Counted from the first letter of the stretch, positions 24,399 to 35,368 are shown. The stretch is 64,000 bases of DNA from Achatina immaculata (GCA_009760885.1 CM019716.1:3663501-3727500); one strand, 5' to 3'. The notes: generated by a model not told the origin, from the sequence alone. Translations and numbers: made by a program.

Positions 24399-24427
24399 GA
24401 ATTCTAGACGGATTTATGTTGGGTAGG
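24399..24427. repeat. Separated unit of the 36-bp array
   Basis: GAATTCTAGACGGATTTATG followed by TTGGGTA matches the 36-bp unit that starts again after 24992. Two LINE fragments lie between. Confidence 0.7.
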
Positions 24428-24598
24428 TAAAAATAAAGGGGTAGACCAAGGCAGAGATGAAAAGACAACATAGAAGGGGATATAAAAGAAATTGGTGTCA
24501 CCAATTGGAGAGAGAAGATTAGGAATAGAGAGGAATGGAGGCGAACTTTATCTACCGCAATGGCCCTTAATGGCTCGGAAAGTTGAATAAGAATAATA
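24428..24598 (+). mobile_element. LINE family C, copy 1: 3' end
   Basis: The plus frame reads GRPRQR, a stop in place of Trp (TGA for TGG), KDNIEGDIKEIGVTNWREKI, RNREEWRRTLSTAMALNGSE and a stop. This is a typical LINE C-terminus and matches the reverse-oriented copy at 49 kb. Confidence 0.85.
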
Positions 24599-24605
24599 TC
24601 TAAGA

Positions 24606-24990
24606 GTGTGCTAATTAGGAAGATTAAACAGAGAAAACTTAAATATTTTGGACATATTAAGCGTCATGAGAATTTAATGAAGACCGACTTGGAAGGGTAC
24701 ATAATGTGAAAAAAGAAAGAGAGGAAGACCAAGGTGAAGATGGCTGCTAGACATCGTTGATGATCTGCGAATGGACGCATCAGCACCAGGTCATCTGCCT
24801 AGTGTCAGTTTCTTAGCCAGCCACAGATTTTTGTTTTGTCTTATTTTGCTGCAGTTTATTACAGGATGCACATCCGTGTAAACCTTTCACGATGCCAGTG
24901 CATTAAAGATAAGTGGACAGTCAAGACAGCAAAACCGAGAGGCCTACAGGAGGTTAAGTTCCAGAAGGGACATGCAAATGACTGACTGAC
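24606..24990 (+). mobile_element. LINE family A, copy 4, interrupted
   Basis: It matches the family A C-terminus (KYFGHIKRHEN, GRPR-like block) with stops, then is interrupted after CATCTGCC by about 130 bp of unrelated DNA (roughly 24797-24929) before AACCGAGAGGCCTACAGGAG resumes. Part of the following segment is deleted. The tail is (ACTG)n, as in copy 1. Confidence 0.85.
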
Positions 24991-24994
24991 TAAT

Positions 24995-25247
24995 ATGTAT
25001 GAGAATTCTAGAAGGATTTGTGTTGTGTATATCTAAGAGAATTCTAGAATGACTTATGTTGTGTATATCTAAGAGAATTCTAGAATGATTTATGTTGTGT
25101 ATGTCTAAGAGAATTCTAGAATGATTTATGTTGTGTATATCTAAGAGAATTCTAGAATGATTTATGTTGTGTATATCTAAGAGAATTCTAGAATGATTTA
25201 TGTTGTGTATATCTAAGAGAATTCTAGAATGATTTATGTTGTGTATG
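24995..25247. repeat. 36-bp minisatellite, 7 copies
   Basis: The unit is AGAGAATTCTAGAATGATTT plus ATGTTGTGTATATCTA. Each unit contains the palindrome TTCTAGAA. The copies are nearly identical. Confidence 0.97.
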
Positions 25248-25626
25248 GCTGATCCATTACTTAAGAAGGTGTGTTAAAAGGTGAATGTGAGCCTTTAGAC
25301 CTCATCTCTGTTGCTATAAATGTCTGAGCTCTAACGACTTACTTCATCGTGAGCCTGACTGTTAAGGAAAGCTGTGAACAGACGGTCAAAACCCCATCTT
25401 CAGAAGAACATAACAAGCCTATTACAACATGCAGTTCGGCCGTTCATTCTGCAATACACTTTTCTGTATAACTCTTCAACAAGTGCCCTCCAAGCTAGGG
25501 TCTCAACAAGTCTTAACTCCAGCATTGCATGAAGACATGTTGTCCTGATAAATGTTGTAAGATGTAGCGTGTTATAAGATTTAAAAGATGTAGCGTGGAC
25601 ACATAAAGTAACTTTTCCCAGCAATA

Positions 25627-25713
25627 TATACATACATACATACATACATACATACATACATACATACATACATACATACATACATACACATACATACATA
25701 CATACATACATAC
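25627..25713. repeat. (CATA)n microsatellite
   Basis: About 20 CATA units with one ACAC interruption. Confidence 0.97.
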
Positions 25714-25864
25714 AAATTCTATCAGAAACTGCACATAGAAGATAATAAAACAGACACTTATATGTTACTTGACTTGTGTCACATAAGTCAATGTAACCGA
25801 ATGCAGTTCTGTAACTGCTCTATCACGGATCATATTCTTTTCACAGTGTAAAGCTATACAGTCG

Positions 25865-26052
25865 ACTTATTAAAGCAAGAGAACAAATTTTGTAGGATTA
25901 GACCTCGAAAAAATCGTAGACAAAGCACTTTAGTGAGAGAAAGAAACATCACAAGAGAATTACCTGGGATTCGAACACGGACTCCGGTAGGACGAGCAGC
26001 CGCCTGGCCACGAGATCGACTTAGCCAACTTGTTCTCTTACTTATTAAAGCA
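25865..26052 (-). mobile_element. Small tRNA-like element with 13-bp TSD and short inverted ends
   Basis: ACTTATTAAAGCA occurs exactly at 25865-25877 and 26040-26052. The 162-bp insert between starts AGAGAACAA and ends TTGTTCTCTT, a 9-bp terminal inverted repeat. On the minus strand it holds TTGGCTAAGTCGATCTCGTG (A-box-like) and a B-box GTGTTCGAATCCCAG. The tRNA-like head and long target duplication suggest a SINE; the inverted ends are unusual for one. Confidence 0.8.
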
Positions 26053-26689
26053 GACGCGTTGAAATTGCTCCCACAAATGTTAGAACTTATACAATGAATT
26101 AGCAAAATATTGACTGGTGATTACTTGAAATGAAGTCTTTCATTCCATAAGAACACTGGCAGAGTTGGTAGATCTTTCACATCTATACCAATCAGCGCTC
26201 GGACCCATATTTAGACAAAGTCTAGATAAAATGAAAAGTAGCGTATTTATACCTGAACCAATATTTTAACATGTTAGAATAACTTCTTCCAAGTTAAAGT
26301 GTACCAAATTTCCTCATCAAAATTTATTTTGGCAGAGTATAGAAATTAATTCGAGAGTGAAAGAGTTAAAACTCCGGTGTCTCTGTATTTCATAAGAGGA
26401 CACTTCGCGTCTCCAGACACTTCGCGCAAACAATAGTGTCCAGTTTGCAGATTATGTCCTAAAAGAACTGACTCATGCAATGTCTGCTTCATGGGGTTAT
26501 CTGCTCATGACTTTAATCCATCGCCGTGCAGTTTTTGTTTTGGTTTTGATTCTACTTCTCTCTGGTATTCCTCTATAGTTTTGAAGAATAGAAGCGATCA
26601 AACGGACGTCCAGGTTAAAATAATGTTCTGGTGCATTTAAGAGTTGTTTTTATTTTTTTTGTTTTGGTGGTCCGGTTTGGCATCCATAG

Positions 26690-26955
26690 GTGACATGCTA
26701 GTGTCAAGGCTGGTGAATCCTAACCTACCCGCTTCAACAGGCCTAGCCTGGTGTACAATGCAGGGATCGCCGTAGTCTCCAATATGGTGGAGTCTCCTAA
26801 AGAAGTACTGCACACCCTACTCAGGAGAGTGAAAAAAAAAAATAGCCGCCATGACCCGTCCCCAACCCGACACGATGCTGTGATTCAGCATCTTCGCCAC
26901 ATCGGCTGCAAAGAACGCCAGCTCTCAGTTCCGGGGACAGTGAAAAAGAAGATCT
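26690..26955 (+). mobile_element. Family T dispersed element
   Basis: It shows the ordered blocks GACATGCTAGTGTCAAGGC, CAGGCCTAGCCTGG, CAGGGATCGCCGTAGTCTCC, GGAGTCTCCTAAAGAAGTAC, GCCGCCATGACCC, GACACGATGCTGTGATTCAG and CATCGGCTGCAAAGAACGCC. It ends at CAGTTCCGGGGACAGTGAAA with a GAA-like tail. Confidence 0.85.
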
Positions 26956-27299
26956 TTGTGTTGTAGGAGCATTACCCTTCAGCTTCAGATATAGACGTTC
27001 TGCTGTTTTTGGAAGACGTCCACAAAGGAAGGCATTAGTTCGCCTGCATGTACTGCGTAGCACCGGACGTATCTAAAGCAATGGAATTTTTACCTAATAT
27101 GACATGCCGAGTACCGCCCTTTATATTTGGATCATTTGAACAACGACCGGCCCAGAAGAAAGAAGGTGAAACTTAAAAAAAAAGAAGCTAATATTTAGGA
27201 AACAAAACATAAAATTCAGGTAAAAAATTGACAGAAAAAGGCACAAAATGAAGGTGAAAAAACAGTAAGCTAAATATAAGAATGCTTAAAGATAAAAGA

Positions 27300-28350
27300 C
27301 ATTAGAATGAACACACACATACTAGAAAAGTAGACAACATCATTTATCTGTCAGACAATCTGACACCTTCCACGAGCGAGATGGAAATCACCATACACCC
27401 ACAGTTTGGTTGAAATAATAGCCATAATCATAATAACACTTTAAGTACCATCAGAAAGATTACTCGTTTCAGACATAGACCATCACTAATCCCTGCGGAT
27501 TAAGATTCACGTTCACAAATTTCCATAACTGATAAAATACTCGCCCATCACTTGCCTTGAAATAAAAGTCTAGCTCACGTGGTCCCAGTACTGCACATGA
27601 ATACGTTTTCCTCTGCAACATTTTGTAGCTGTCATTGTAATACAACGGCCGTGTTTTAATTACAATGAACTAACTTTTTCATTATAGCGAGTTTTGGCGT
27701 GAGTTTCCGAGCTCGACCTCACACCAGATTGGCTACTGACATCACAAAAGGACTTATATTAATTGGCTGAATTCGTTCTAAACTTGCCATCTATGGGGCG
27801 CCGCGTCTTATATCTAACATTTATAAAACTAATCCAGTTTTATTACTGAATTAAGCAAGTGTAGATGGTTCTGTGCGCGCCCGTTTTGGCAGCTTTTTTT
27901 TATCAGCTCACGCGATATGAGATGAACATAAAGTACTACTTTTTTACAAGCGAACAATCAATTAAAATTGTGGCAGTGTGAGCATTTAATTCCCACCTAA
28001 AACTGTATTACAACCCTGCGACAAAAACCGCTGTTGCATTCATGTGCATTTTGTGATAAGACCGCGCAGACAAAGCTTTATTCCGTCAGGAAGTACTTCA
28101 TTATAGCTACATTACATTATCGCTACATTATACAACATTTAGTTTTTCATCACGTTGTTGAGTCTCGTTTAAAGCCATGAAATATTCAGTGGCTGTATAT
28201 GTTCGTCCAGGTTTTAGCTGCTATGGGTGCTTGTGAGAAGGGACCTGACTTAAAGTGTATGAAGTCACGAGACGGGCTGAAACCCGAGCTGTGTGTCCAA
28301 CCCCAACCCCATGTACGTTAATTAAGATGCGGAAAACAAAACTCGTTACG
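27300..28350 (-). promoter_or_regulatory. Repeat-poor candidate intronic regulatory region
   Basis: The longest stretch of intron 1 where I recognise no transposon or tandem repeat. It contains three TAATCC words (two as an inverted pair at 27487-27502 and one at 27830-27835), the target of K50 homeodomains such as Pitx, Otx and Gsc. Calling it regulatory is inference from motif content and position. Confidence 0.3.
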
Positions 28351-28376
28351 CTAGCGCCACTGTTTCGTTCATTCAT

Positions 28377-28414
28377 CCGGGGGGGAGGGGGAGGGGGGGA
28401 GGGGTGGGTGGGTT
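28377..28414 (+). repeat. G-rich tract (G-quadruplex potential)
   Basis: G8, A, G5, A, G6, A, G4, T, G3, T, G3 in series on the plus strand. Confidence 0.75.
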
Positions 28415-28419
28415 TCTGA

Positions 28420-29060
28420 CCTGAGTTTTCATTATGTTACACTTTCAGTCTTTGACCACACAGAGCAAAGTCTTGTAACAGACTGACAAGCCATCTTTGA
28501 CAAATAACACATAATTCTCAGCTTTTAGAGAGATTTGTATAGTAATCCCCTGGCCACGTTATGACTATGATAATGTAATATAAACATATTTTTTGTGGAA
28601 TAATTTTGCAACAAACAAAACATTAGAACTTTTTTCTACCCTTTTCGAACAGTTTAGAAATGTAACTGTTAAAGTCTAGAAATAAATTAATATTTTTTTT
28701 TTGTTCGTTTATTCGTTGTAAAACTCGGTTTCATTTAGACTTCTACAGCAAGTCGTATTGTCGAGAATCTTTTTTTTTCCCCCTTATACTGTATGAGCTA
28801 TCTTTCTTTGTCAATCGAATTCTCTCTCTTCAGCCCCTCCCCCCAACCCCATACACACACTTTCTCTCTCTCTCTCTCTCTCTTCACTACGCACTTTCCT
28901 TCTCTGTAAGCCAGGAGACTGACCGTGAAATAAATGGAACTTGGGATGAAACTGCAGTTCAGGATGAAAGTGCAGTACCAGTACATATCTTTTTTTAAAT
29001 ACATAATTCTCATTTCTTCATACTTCTTCTTCTTCTTCTTGTGTGTATGTGTGCGTGAGA

Positions 29061-29106
<46 letters not shown>

Positions 29107-29640
29107 CAGAAGCTACAGACGAATTTCCATTTCTTTATCCATTTCCTTTAAATGGTCACACAAAATTCAAAATCATTCAAATATTGCAAGGGAATTCTTT
29201 GTGTACACCAGAATGAAGCTTCTCTCAGACTATGTTCATTATACTTATTCCACTATTCATTTCCTCTCTTACTTCTCCTTTATTTATTCCTCCAGTTCAG
29301 AAGTACTGGTATGTTCAGGTGCTGCGGAGTTAACTACTATATGCCACTCTGAATATACTTTTCTCACACATTCTTACTCTCTTTTTCTTCTCTGTTTCTC
29401 TGTCTATCTGCATAACAGAATTCACTCAAGTTTTTTTTTTGTATGCTAAGACACCGTGATAGCAGTAAACTACAGAAATCACGTGATGAACTTAGAAAAA
29501 CAAGCGCAAACTATTTTAATCCTCATCTCTCTGGTTTCTCCAATTATGAATGCCCAAACGGGGCATATTACAACTTCACATTCCTTATTGACGTTTTATT
29601 ATGGCTTAAAAATCATTAACATATTATGGTATGGACATAA
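28420..29640. other. Intronic sequence with (TC)n and (GA)n runs
   Basis: (TC)n at 28862-28883 and (GA)n at 29060-29103. The frame at 28934-29449 spans the GA run and looks spurious. No gene seen. Confidence 0.5.
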
Positions 29641-29650
29641 CTCTTTGTAA

Positions 29651-29730
29651 GCCAAAGACGGCCTCCATTGCACCAATGACTGAGTTTCGTAGAGTCAAAG
29701 ACGGCCTCCATTGCACCAATGAATGAGTCC
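29651..29730. repeat. 43-bp tandem duplication
   Basis: CAAAGACGGCCTCCATTGCA and CCAATGAATGAGT (with TGACTGAGT in the first copy) occur twice. Confidence 0.9.
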
Positions 29731-30111
29731 CTACAGATTTCTTTTTTTTTCTTTCAGATAGATTACCACAGATAAAGGAAGATGGAAAATTCTTCTGTGA
29801 TGTTTTTCTTTCTATTTTTTTAAAAAATGAGAATGTCGAATATGAAGTTAACATCTACACTAACTTGCACTGTGTACAGTGACGGCCACAGGCGACTTTT
29901 CGGCCCTGGAGAAAGCAAAACTAATCGTTATAAAACTGAGCCCAAAGGTCAGTACTGCTTCCCTCTGAGGTTTGCGCCCTAGACGGTCATCTAGTTGGCT
30001 TTGGTAGTACCGAATTTGGCTGTATTTCAAGGAATCTTGTACGGCCATTTTAAACAACGATCGCTGGGAATTTTAGGGCGCATTCTCTATATTCATGTTA
30101 TTTTTCAATCT

Positions 30112-30425
30112 AGTTGATACTGTAGCTTTTCTACATTAATTTTCTTTTCCTATGTAGCTGGAACAGGGGAACAGAAGTAAAGGTAGACCAAAAGAGACAT
30201 GGAGAAGAACAACAGAAAGGATGTTGAGCAATAGAGGGCTCACCTGGGCAAGAGCAGAAAAAAAGGCGAAGGACAGGCATTTGTGGAAAACCCTTGCGGA
30301 AGCCCCATGTGCCCTGGGCACTTAAGGTTCAGAGAGAGAGAGAGATGTAGCTGGCACTGTAGCTTTTCTACATTAATGTTCTTTTCCTATTTAGCTGGCA
30401 CTGTAGCTTTTATACATTTATAATA
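30112..30425. repeat. Tandem unit of about 46 bp split by a LINE insertion
   Basis: ACTGTAGCTTTTCTACATTA and TTCTTTTCCTAT.TAGCTGG occur before and after the family B copy, and again partially at about 30402. The LINE landed inside a pre-existing tandem repeat. Confidence 0.8.
30152..30354 (+). mobile_element. LINE family B, copy 2: very short 3' end
   Basis: It encodes GNRSKGRPKETWRRTTERML and the APCALGT end with stop, then GGTTCAG and a short (GA)n tail. The 10-bp target-site duplication ATGTAGCTGG at 30152-30161 and 30345-30354 delimits a 183-bp insert. Confidence 0.92.
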
Positions 30426-31139
30426 GTTTTAAATGTAGCTGGTACTGTACATAATTTTCCGATTTAAACCACAACAATCTGGAAGCTTCGTATTACACAC
30501 ATAGCTTTTGAACATAGCATTTTGTCCAATATAAGATACTAAATTGTGAACTGAACTTGTATGAGAGAACGAATTAGAAATAAATTAGCTTTAGAGAAAC
30601 GGAGTGTAAAGTTGTAAAAAATTATATGAGCATATGGTAATTTGATGTGATGGGGGCGAACAAGACTTGAACAAAGATTATATGATGTATGGTATGCATA
30701 AATTACATACAGATGTTCAAGGTTACTGCATACAAAGCCGATTGCTTGAAGGAATATTTATTCATAGGATATCGGCGGGATGAACTGATATTCTGTTACC
30801 ATAGTAACAAACAGGTGAAAACGTCCAGTGAGTAAAGCGTTGATAACGAAGCTGGTAAGAAGAAAAGAGGTAAAAAGAGATAAAAGATAACAATCGCTGA
30901 AAAGCTCAAGAGGGGGGACAAAAGAAGAAAGAGAGGAAGACGCGGAGAATACTTTCTGAACAAGATGAACAAGTGACAGTCTGAAGATATCAAATAAGGT
31001 ACAAAAGTAGAGGAGAATAATCGCCAAAGACAGTCGAGTTAAAACATGAGCGCAAATGAGGTAAAGATAGTCCCATAGGAAATGCCGTAGGGGATGAAGA
31101 GTTAGAGACCTCATTATGCTGGGCCATCAGCGTATGAGG

Positions 31140-31328
31140 TAGGGTGCCCAGTTCCTTTCCTCGCTGCCTTTCCTTCCCAGGTTTTCTCTGGTGCCCATTT
31201 TACGAGGCTGGGTCGACCTCGGGGCCGTATTGGTCGGGAAAAAAAAATCCTGCTCAGCTAGGGATTCGTACCCTCGACCATACGGTTGCTAGACGAGTGC
31301 TCTAACTACTACGCTAGCCGGTCCCCAT
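31140..31328 (-). mobile_element. tRNA-headed SINE
   Basis: Minus-strand copy: the plus strand shows CCAGGTTTTCTCTGGTGCCC, GAGGCTGGGTCGACCTCGGG, an A-run and a head whose B-box reads GGGTACGAATCCCTAG on minus, with GGCTAGCGTAGTAGTTAGAG as the A-box region. Confidence 0.8.
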
Positions 31329-31359
31329 GCAAATGAGGAAGAAACTAAAAACTAATGGT

Positions 31360-31412
31360 AGTCCGGTCTGAGATTCGAACTCAGTGCTCCCGTACTATGG
31401 CAACCGCCTAAG
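31360..31412 (-). mobile_element. Possible second tRNA-like fragment
   Basis: On minus, AGGCGGTTGCCATAG precedes GAGTTCGAATCTCAG, a B-box-like word. Isolated and short. Confidence 0.3.
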
Positions 31413-31587
31413 AAGAAAGGAAGCTTATGTTTTAACTCTTTCCATACCGAACAATAATCTTCATCTTCTTCTTTTTCTTCTTCGTTCGCTATCAAAAGGG
31501 CGTTACATGCGTTGTGCCGCTGTTATGCGCCTTTCAACCCTACACATCCCACTTCGACTCAACGCATTTTAGGACCGGGTTCGTCGT

Positions 31588-31760
31588 CCCACTGCGATCC
31601 CTTTTCACTTGGTTTCCAGGGCCACCACTGGGAGGTAGAATAGGGTCTTGGCCGGCTATGTTTCACTGGCCCTGACGCAGTCAGCCATGGGTCTCTGAAC
31701 GCCGTATCATTCAGATTTAGTAGTGTTTCTTCGTCCCCTATACAACAATGCCAAGACCAC
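31588..31760 (-). mobile_element. Family T remnant (head region)
   Basis: On minus it reads CAGGGCCAGTGAAACATAGC then CGGCCAAGACCCTATT, matching the head of the dispersed GAA-tailed element. The tail part is not seen. Confidence 0.55.
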
Positions 31761-31767
31761 ATAGGAG

Positions 31768-31865
31768 GTGACCCTGTCATGCCTTAGAGGCACATAGGGA
31801 TATGGTGTTAGTGCCCATATTTTCCTTGACCTGTCAGCACACTAGAGGGTGATATTATAAACCAT
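31768..31865 (-). mobile_element. SINE 3'-part
   Basis: The plus strand shows CATGCCTTAGAGGCACATAG, GGATATGGTGTTAGTGCCC, TATTTTCCTTGACCTGTCAG and CACACTAGAGGGTGAT; shared in part with 7.1 kb and 47.9 kb. Confidence 0.6.
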
Positions 31866-31869
31866 TTAT

Positions 31870-32880
31870 AATAAATACACCGACGAGGAAAGCAACAGAT
31901 TCCTATATTTATCTAATTTAAGATCTGAAACTCCAAAGCGAGGAATGCAGTCGCATAGATTCAATTAAGCTTCTCTTAATTTTATACACATTAACGACTC
32001 ATATCAGGAACAGAGAGTTATAATATTAATGTATAATTCTAAATTACTTTAAACCAGACTTACACGTACTGTTTTATATGTATCATTTCCTTCCTTATCG
32101 TGTTTCTTTTTCCTTCACGTATTGTCCCGTTTTGTGTCGTTTTTTTTTCCCCCTTCATCCTTCAGGTCTCAAGTAAAATCTCATATAAACGAGACTGACA
32201 TTCCAACAACATTCTTACTTCCCTTTCATTCACCGACATCATCTCCCTTCAGGCGGTAGTCTCCGTCCTCGGATTCAGCTTTCCATTACACTAACGTGTC
32301 AGGTAGCTATTTTTACAGCCGAGGCTATTATTAGTAACATATGTTACGAGCACCGAAAGAGAACAATCTTACGAGTGAGAAGACAGGTCAGTCCTGAGTA
32401 TTCTACCCGCGCCTTCGAGCTGTACGTAACGCGCAATGCCAATGTAATTATTACTTTAACTGATATGTTATATCTTTCATTTAATTTCATTATGAAAGCA
32501 TTATCCTTATTTTAACTCCGTTACGCAACCCTGGATGTAACATGGCCTCCCATAACTTGTGTTAGCAAGGAGAGGAAAAAACCCCCCAGCATAATCGTGC
32601 TCGCTGGAGTCAATCACAATATACCAGCATCTGAAACAAAAGACTTGCTTCATTGAATCGGTTTATCACTGGACCATCGACGACCGTTTCCGGCGACGTT
32701 AAGCACGTGACAAAACGATTATAAAATTCATATGGAAAAATAGTTTTGAAATTTAAACCGTTTAATCTTATTTGTTTGCTTTTGTACCTCTGTGCTGTTT
32801 TCCACATTTCGTGAATGAAATATAAACATTTGTTCATAAAGACAAAAAAAAATATTTAAATTTTAGTTTATAAAATGTGC
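31870..32880. other. Intronic sequence, no gene seen
   Basis: No repeat family or coding feature recognised. The 75-codon frame at 32610-32837 is uninterpretable. Confidence 0.4.
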
Positions 32881-32884
32881 CAAA

Positions 32885-33400
32885 GTGGAAGGTACCGAAC
32901 AGAGATAACGAATAGAATATAAATACAGTATAAGGCGGGATACTGACTATTACTACAGAATAACATATATAAGTATAGAATACAACAAGACACCGAATGG
33001 AAAATAAATATTGAATAGGACGAGATCCGAGTAGAATAGAAATACTGTATATATAATAGGAAGTGATACTGAATATAAATATATAATATAACAAGATCCC
33101 GAATAGAATAGAAATACAGTACTGTATATAGTAGAACGAGATACTAAATATAAATATAAAATATAGCAAGTTACCGAGTAGAATACAAATAAAGAAAACA
33201 ACATAAGTATAGAATATAAAAAGGTGCAGAATAGAATACAAATAAAGACGAGAATATAAATATAGAATATAACAAGGTACCGAGCAGAATATACATGTAG
33301 AATAAAATATGAATCCAGAACGATGTGAGATACCGAATAAATTATAAGAACAAAATAGGACGAGGCTTCGAAAAGAATAGTTCTCTTGTTGTATCTGCGT
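32885..33400. repeat. Diverged AT-rich tandem repeat
   Basis: Variants of GAATAGAAATACAGTA, TAAATATAGAATATAACAAG and TACCGAGTAGAATA recur at about 55-65 bp spacing. The minus-strand open frame of 194 codons (Tyr/Phe/Ile-rich) is a product of this AT bias and periodicity. Confidence 0.7.
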
Positions 33401-33409
33401 ATGAAAGTT

Positions 33410-34615
33410 AACCAACAAATAGACGCAAAACGTCCGCTCATTTCACATAAAATTCTAAATAATTTGTATGTGGTTTTGCTAAAAAATATTTGAAATAAGA
33501 CCGAAGCGGTGGCTATTTCAAATGGGGATTATATTTTAAAAAATTTCAGATATACAGACACGGCAGGAAAAAGCTGTGTGCCAGTAAGGTCACAACAGCA
33601 TATACCACAATGTGCTCCTACGCCCAGGCGCCTCATATCACGTCATGGCGGACATCACGAGGAACGATAGGTGCCTTAAGGTCGAATATGTGCAGCTTTC
33701 TACCGCAGAAAAGTATATTTCTGAAGCTAATTTTCCAGTTAAATATCAAGAATCTATACGGTACTTATAAACGTAATTTTCACAGCGCATTCACGTGTGT
33801 CGAGCGCAGATCTAGTATGAAATATTAGAAATTCTGTAACTGTAGTTTCAGTTAAGTTTAAGTATCTTTAAATAAGACGAAATGAAAAAACAAAACAAAA
33901 CAAAAATAGAAACAGTTTCTTCAAATAACTCATGATAAATATATTTTTTTAAAACGCTGTATTAAAACAGGGGAAAAACTGAAAATTATTTGAAAAGCAA
34001 AAGAAAATAAAATGTTAAGCTAATACTCCCAATAAATGAACAAAAACAAAAACAAAACCAAAAAAAAAAAAACTGAATAGAAACCTATTCTGTGGATGAA
34101 AATAAGAAAATGTAATCTTAATCAGAAAAGATGAAAAAAAACTTTTTTTTTTAAACAAAAGTATTTGTCTGTCTAAATAAGACATAGAAGATAAGTTATA
34201 CAGAACAGAACTGTAGTTGTTTAATACAATGCCGAGGGAGTTTAACGAAAATAAGAAAAAAACAGAAGAGAGGCTTGCAAGAAAACTCCTCATCGAAAGT
34301 GACCAGGCACTAGAAAACAATACCCCGATCAATCATTTCATAACAGGCGGTACGGGAAAAAATATGCAGATTTATTCCATGAAATCCATGCTAAACAGTG
34401 TCATTTCCCTCTCTCCAGTTATCGAGCAACGTGTCACTATCTTTCCTAGCTGACAGTCTCCTGTCCCGTTTGAGATACAGTATAAATATTTATCTAATAC
34501 TTACCAAATAATTATCGTTTAAAGCACGTCCCGCTTTTAAAGGGATTTCTTTGTTTAAACGAAAAAAATAATACACATCACCAAAGATTCAGCTGTTGTG
34601 GCAGTAATTGGTTCT
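33410..34615. other. Intronic sequence, no gene seen
   Basis: A-rich and repeat-poor. Short frames only (for example 34217-34453) with no recognisable feature. Confidence 0.4.
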
Positions 34616-34624
34616 TCCTACGCA

Positions 34625-34860
34625 GTCTAAATTTTGGTATATCATTGCAGTGTAAATTTTGGTATATCATTGCAGTGTAAATTTTGGTGTATCATTGCAG
34701 TCTAAATTTTGGTACATCACTGCAGTCTAAATTTTGGTACATCACTGCAGCTTAAATTTTGGTACATCACTGCAGTCTAAATTTTGGTACATCACTGGAG
34801 TCTAAATTTTGGTACATCACTGCAGTCTAAATTTTGGTACATCACTGTAGTCTAAATTCT
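34625..34860. repeat. 25-bp minisatellite, about 9 copies
   Basis: The unit is CTAAATTTTGGTACATCACT plus GCAGT. TATATCATT variants cluster on the left. Confidence 0.97.
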
Positions 34861-35112
34861 CTGTGGTTTTTTTTTCCCCCTCCTGAGAAATATCAGAAAT
34901 CGGATGAAGCCAGGTTCTTCTATGAAGACGCGTTAAACTTCATCGTGCACTTATGAACTCACTGATTCCATTATCCCCTTTTCTTACTTAATACTGGAAA
35001 CTGATTCCAGCCAAATAGGTAGATAAGTAATTATGCATTTGGTAATATCAATAAGATCATGTTAATATAATAATGAACTTGGTGCGTATTCAGACAAATA
35101 TTAATTCATGTT

Positions 35113-35191
35113 ATTAGTATTAATACAGGAGTGCTGTTTGGGAGGCAAAGTTCCGCAAGGGACATGCAAATGAATGAATGAATGATTAGTA
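35113..35191 (+). mobile_element. LINE family A, copy 5: minimal 3' end
   Basis: Only about 58 bp of the element is present: CAGGAGTGCTGTTTGGGAGG, then AAAGTTCCGCAAGGGACATG and the (AATG)n tail. The 7-bp ATTAGTA at 35113-35119 and 35185-35191 is a likely target duplication. It lies about 180 bp inside intron 1 from the exon 1 donor. Confidence 0.85.
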
Positions 35192-35368
35192 CCAAGTTTC
35201 ATGAGTTAGAAATTGTTTAAAGCGGCCCAAACTTTAATGTGTTAAAATTGTCCTAAATGAGAGTTACTGACACAAGGGATGGAAAAAATATTAGAACTAA
35301 TTTAATATATCAAAGATTGGAAATCCAGTATAAAAGGATGGCTACAACAAAAACACAGGAAAACCTAC

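Noticed and set aside
28934..29449. 171-codon frame
   Set aside because: It spans a (GA)n run giving alternating Arg-Glu codons and has no recognisable domain on either side.
32834..33441. Two long minus-strand frames rich in Tyr, Phe and Ile
   Set aside because: They overlap in different frames across an AT-rich degenerate tandem repeat; this is composition, not membrane protein coding.
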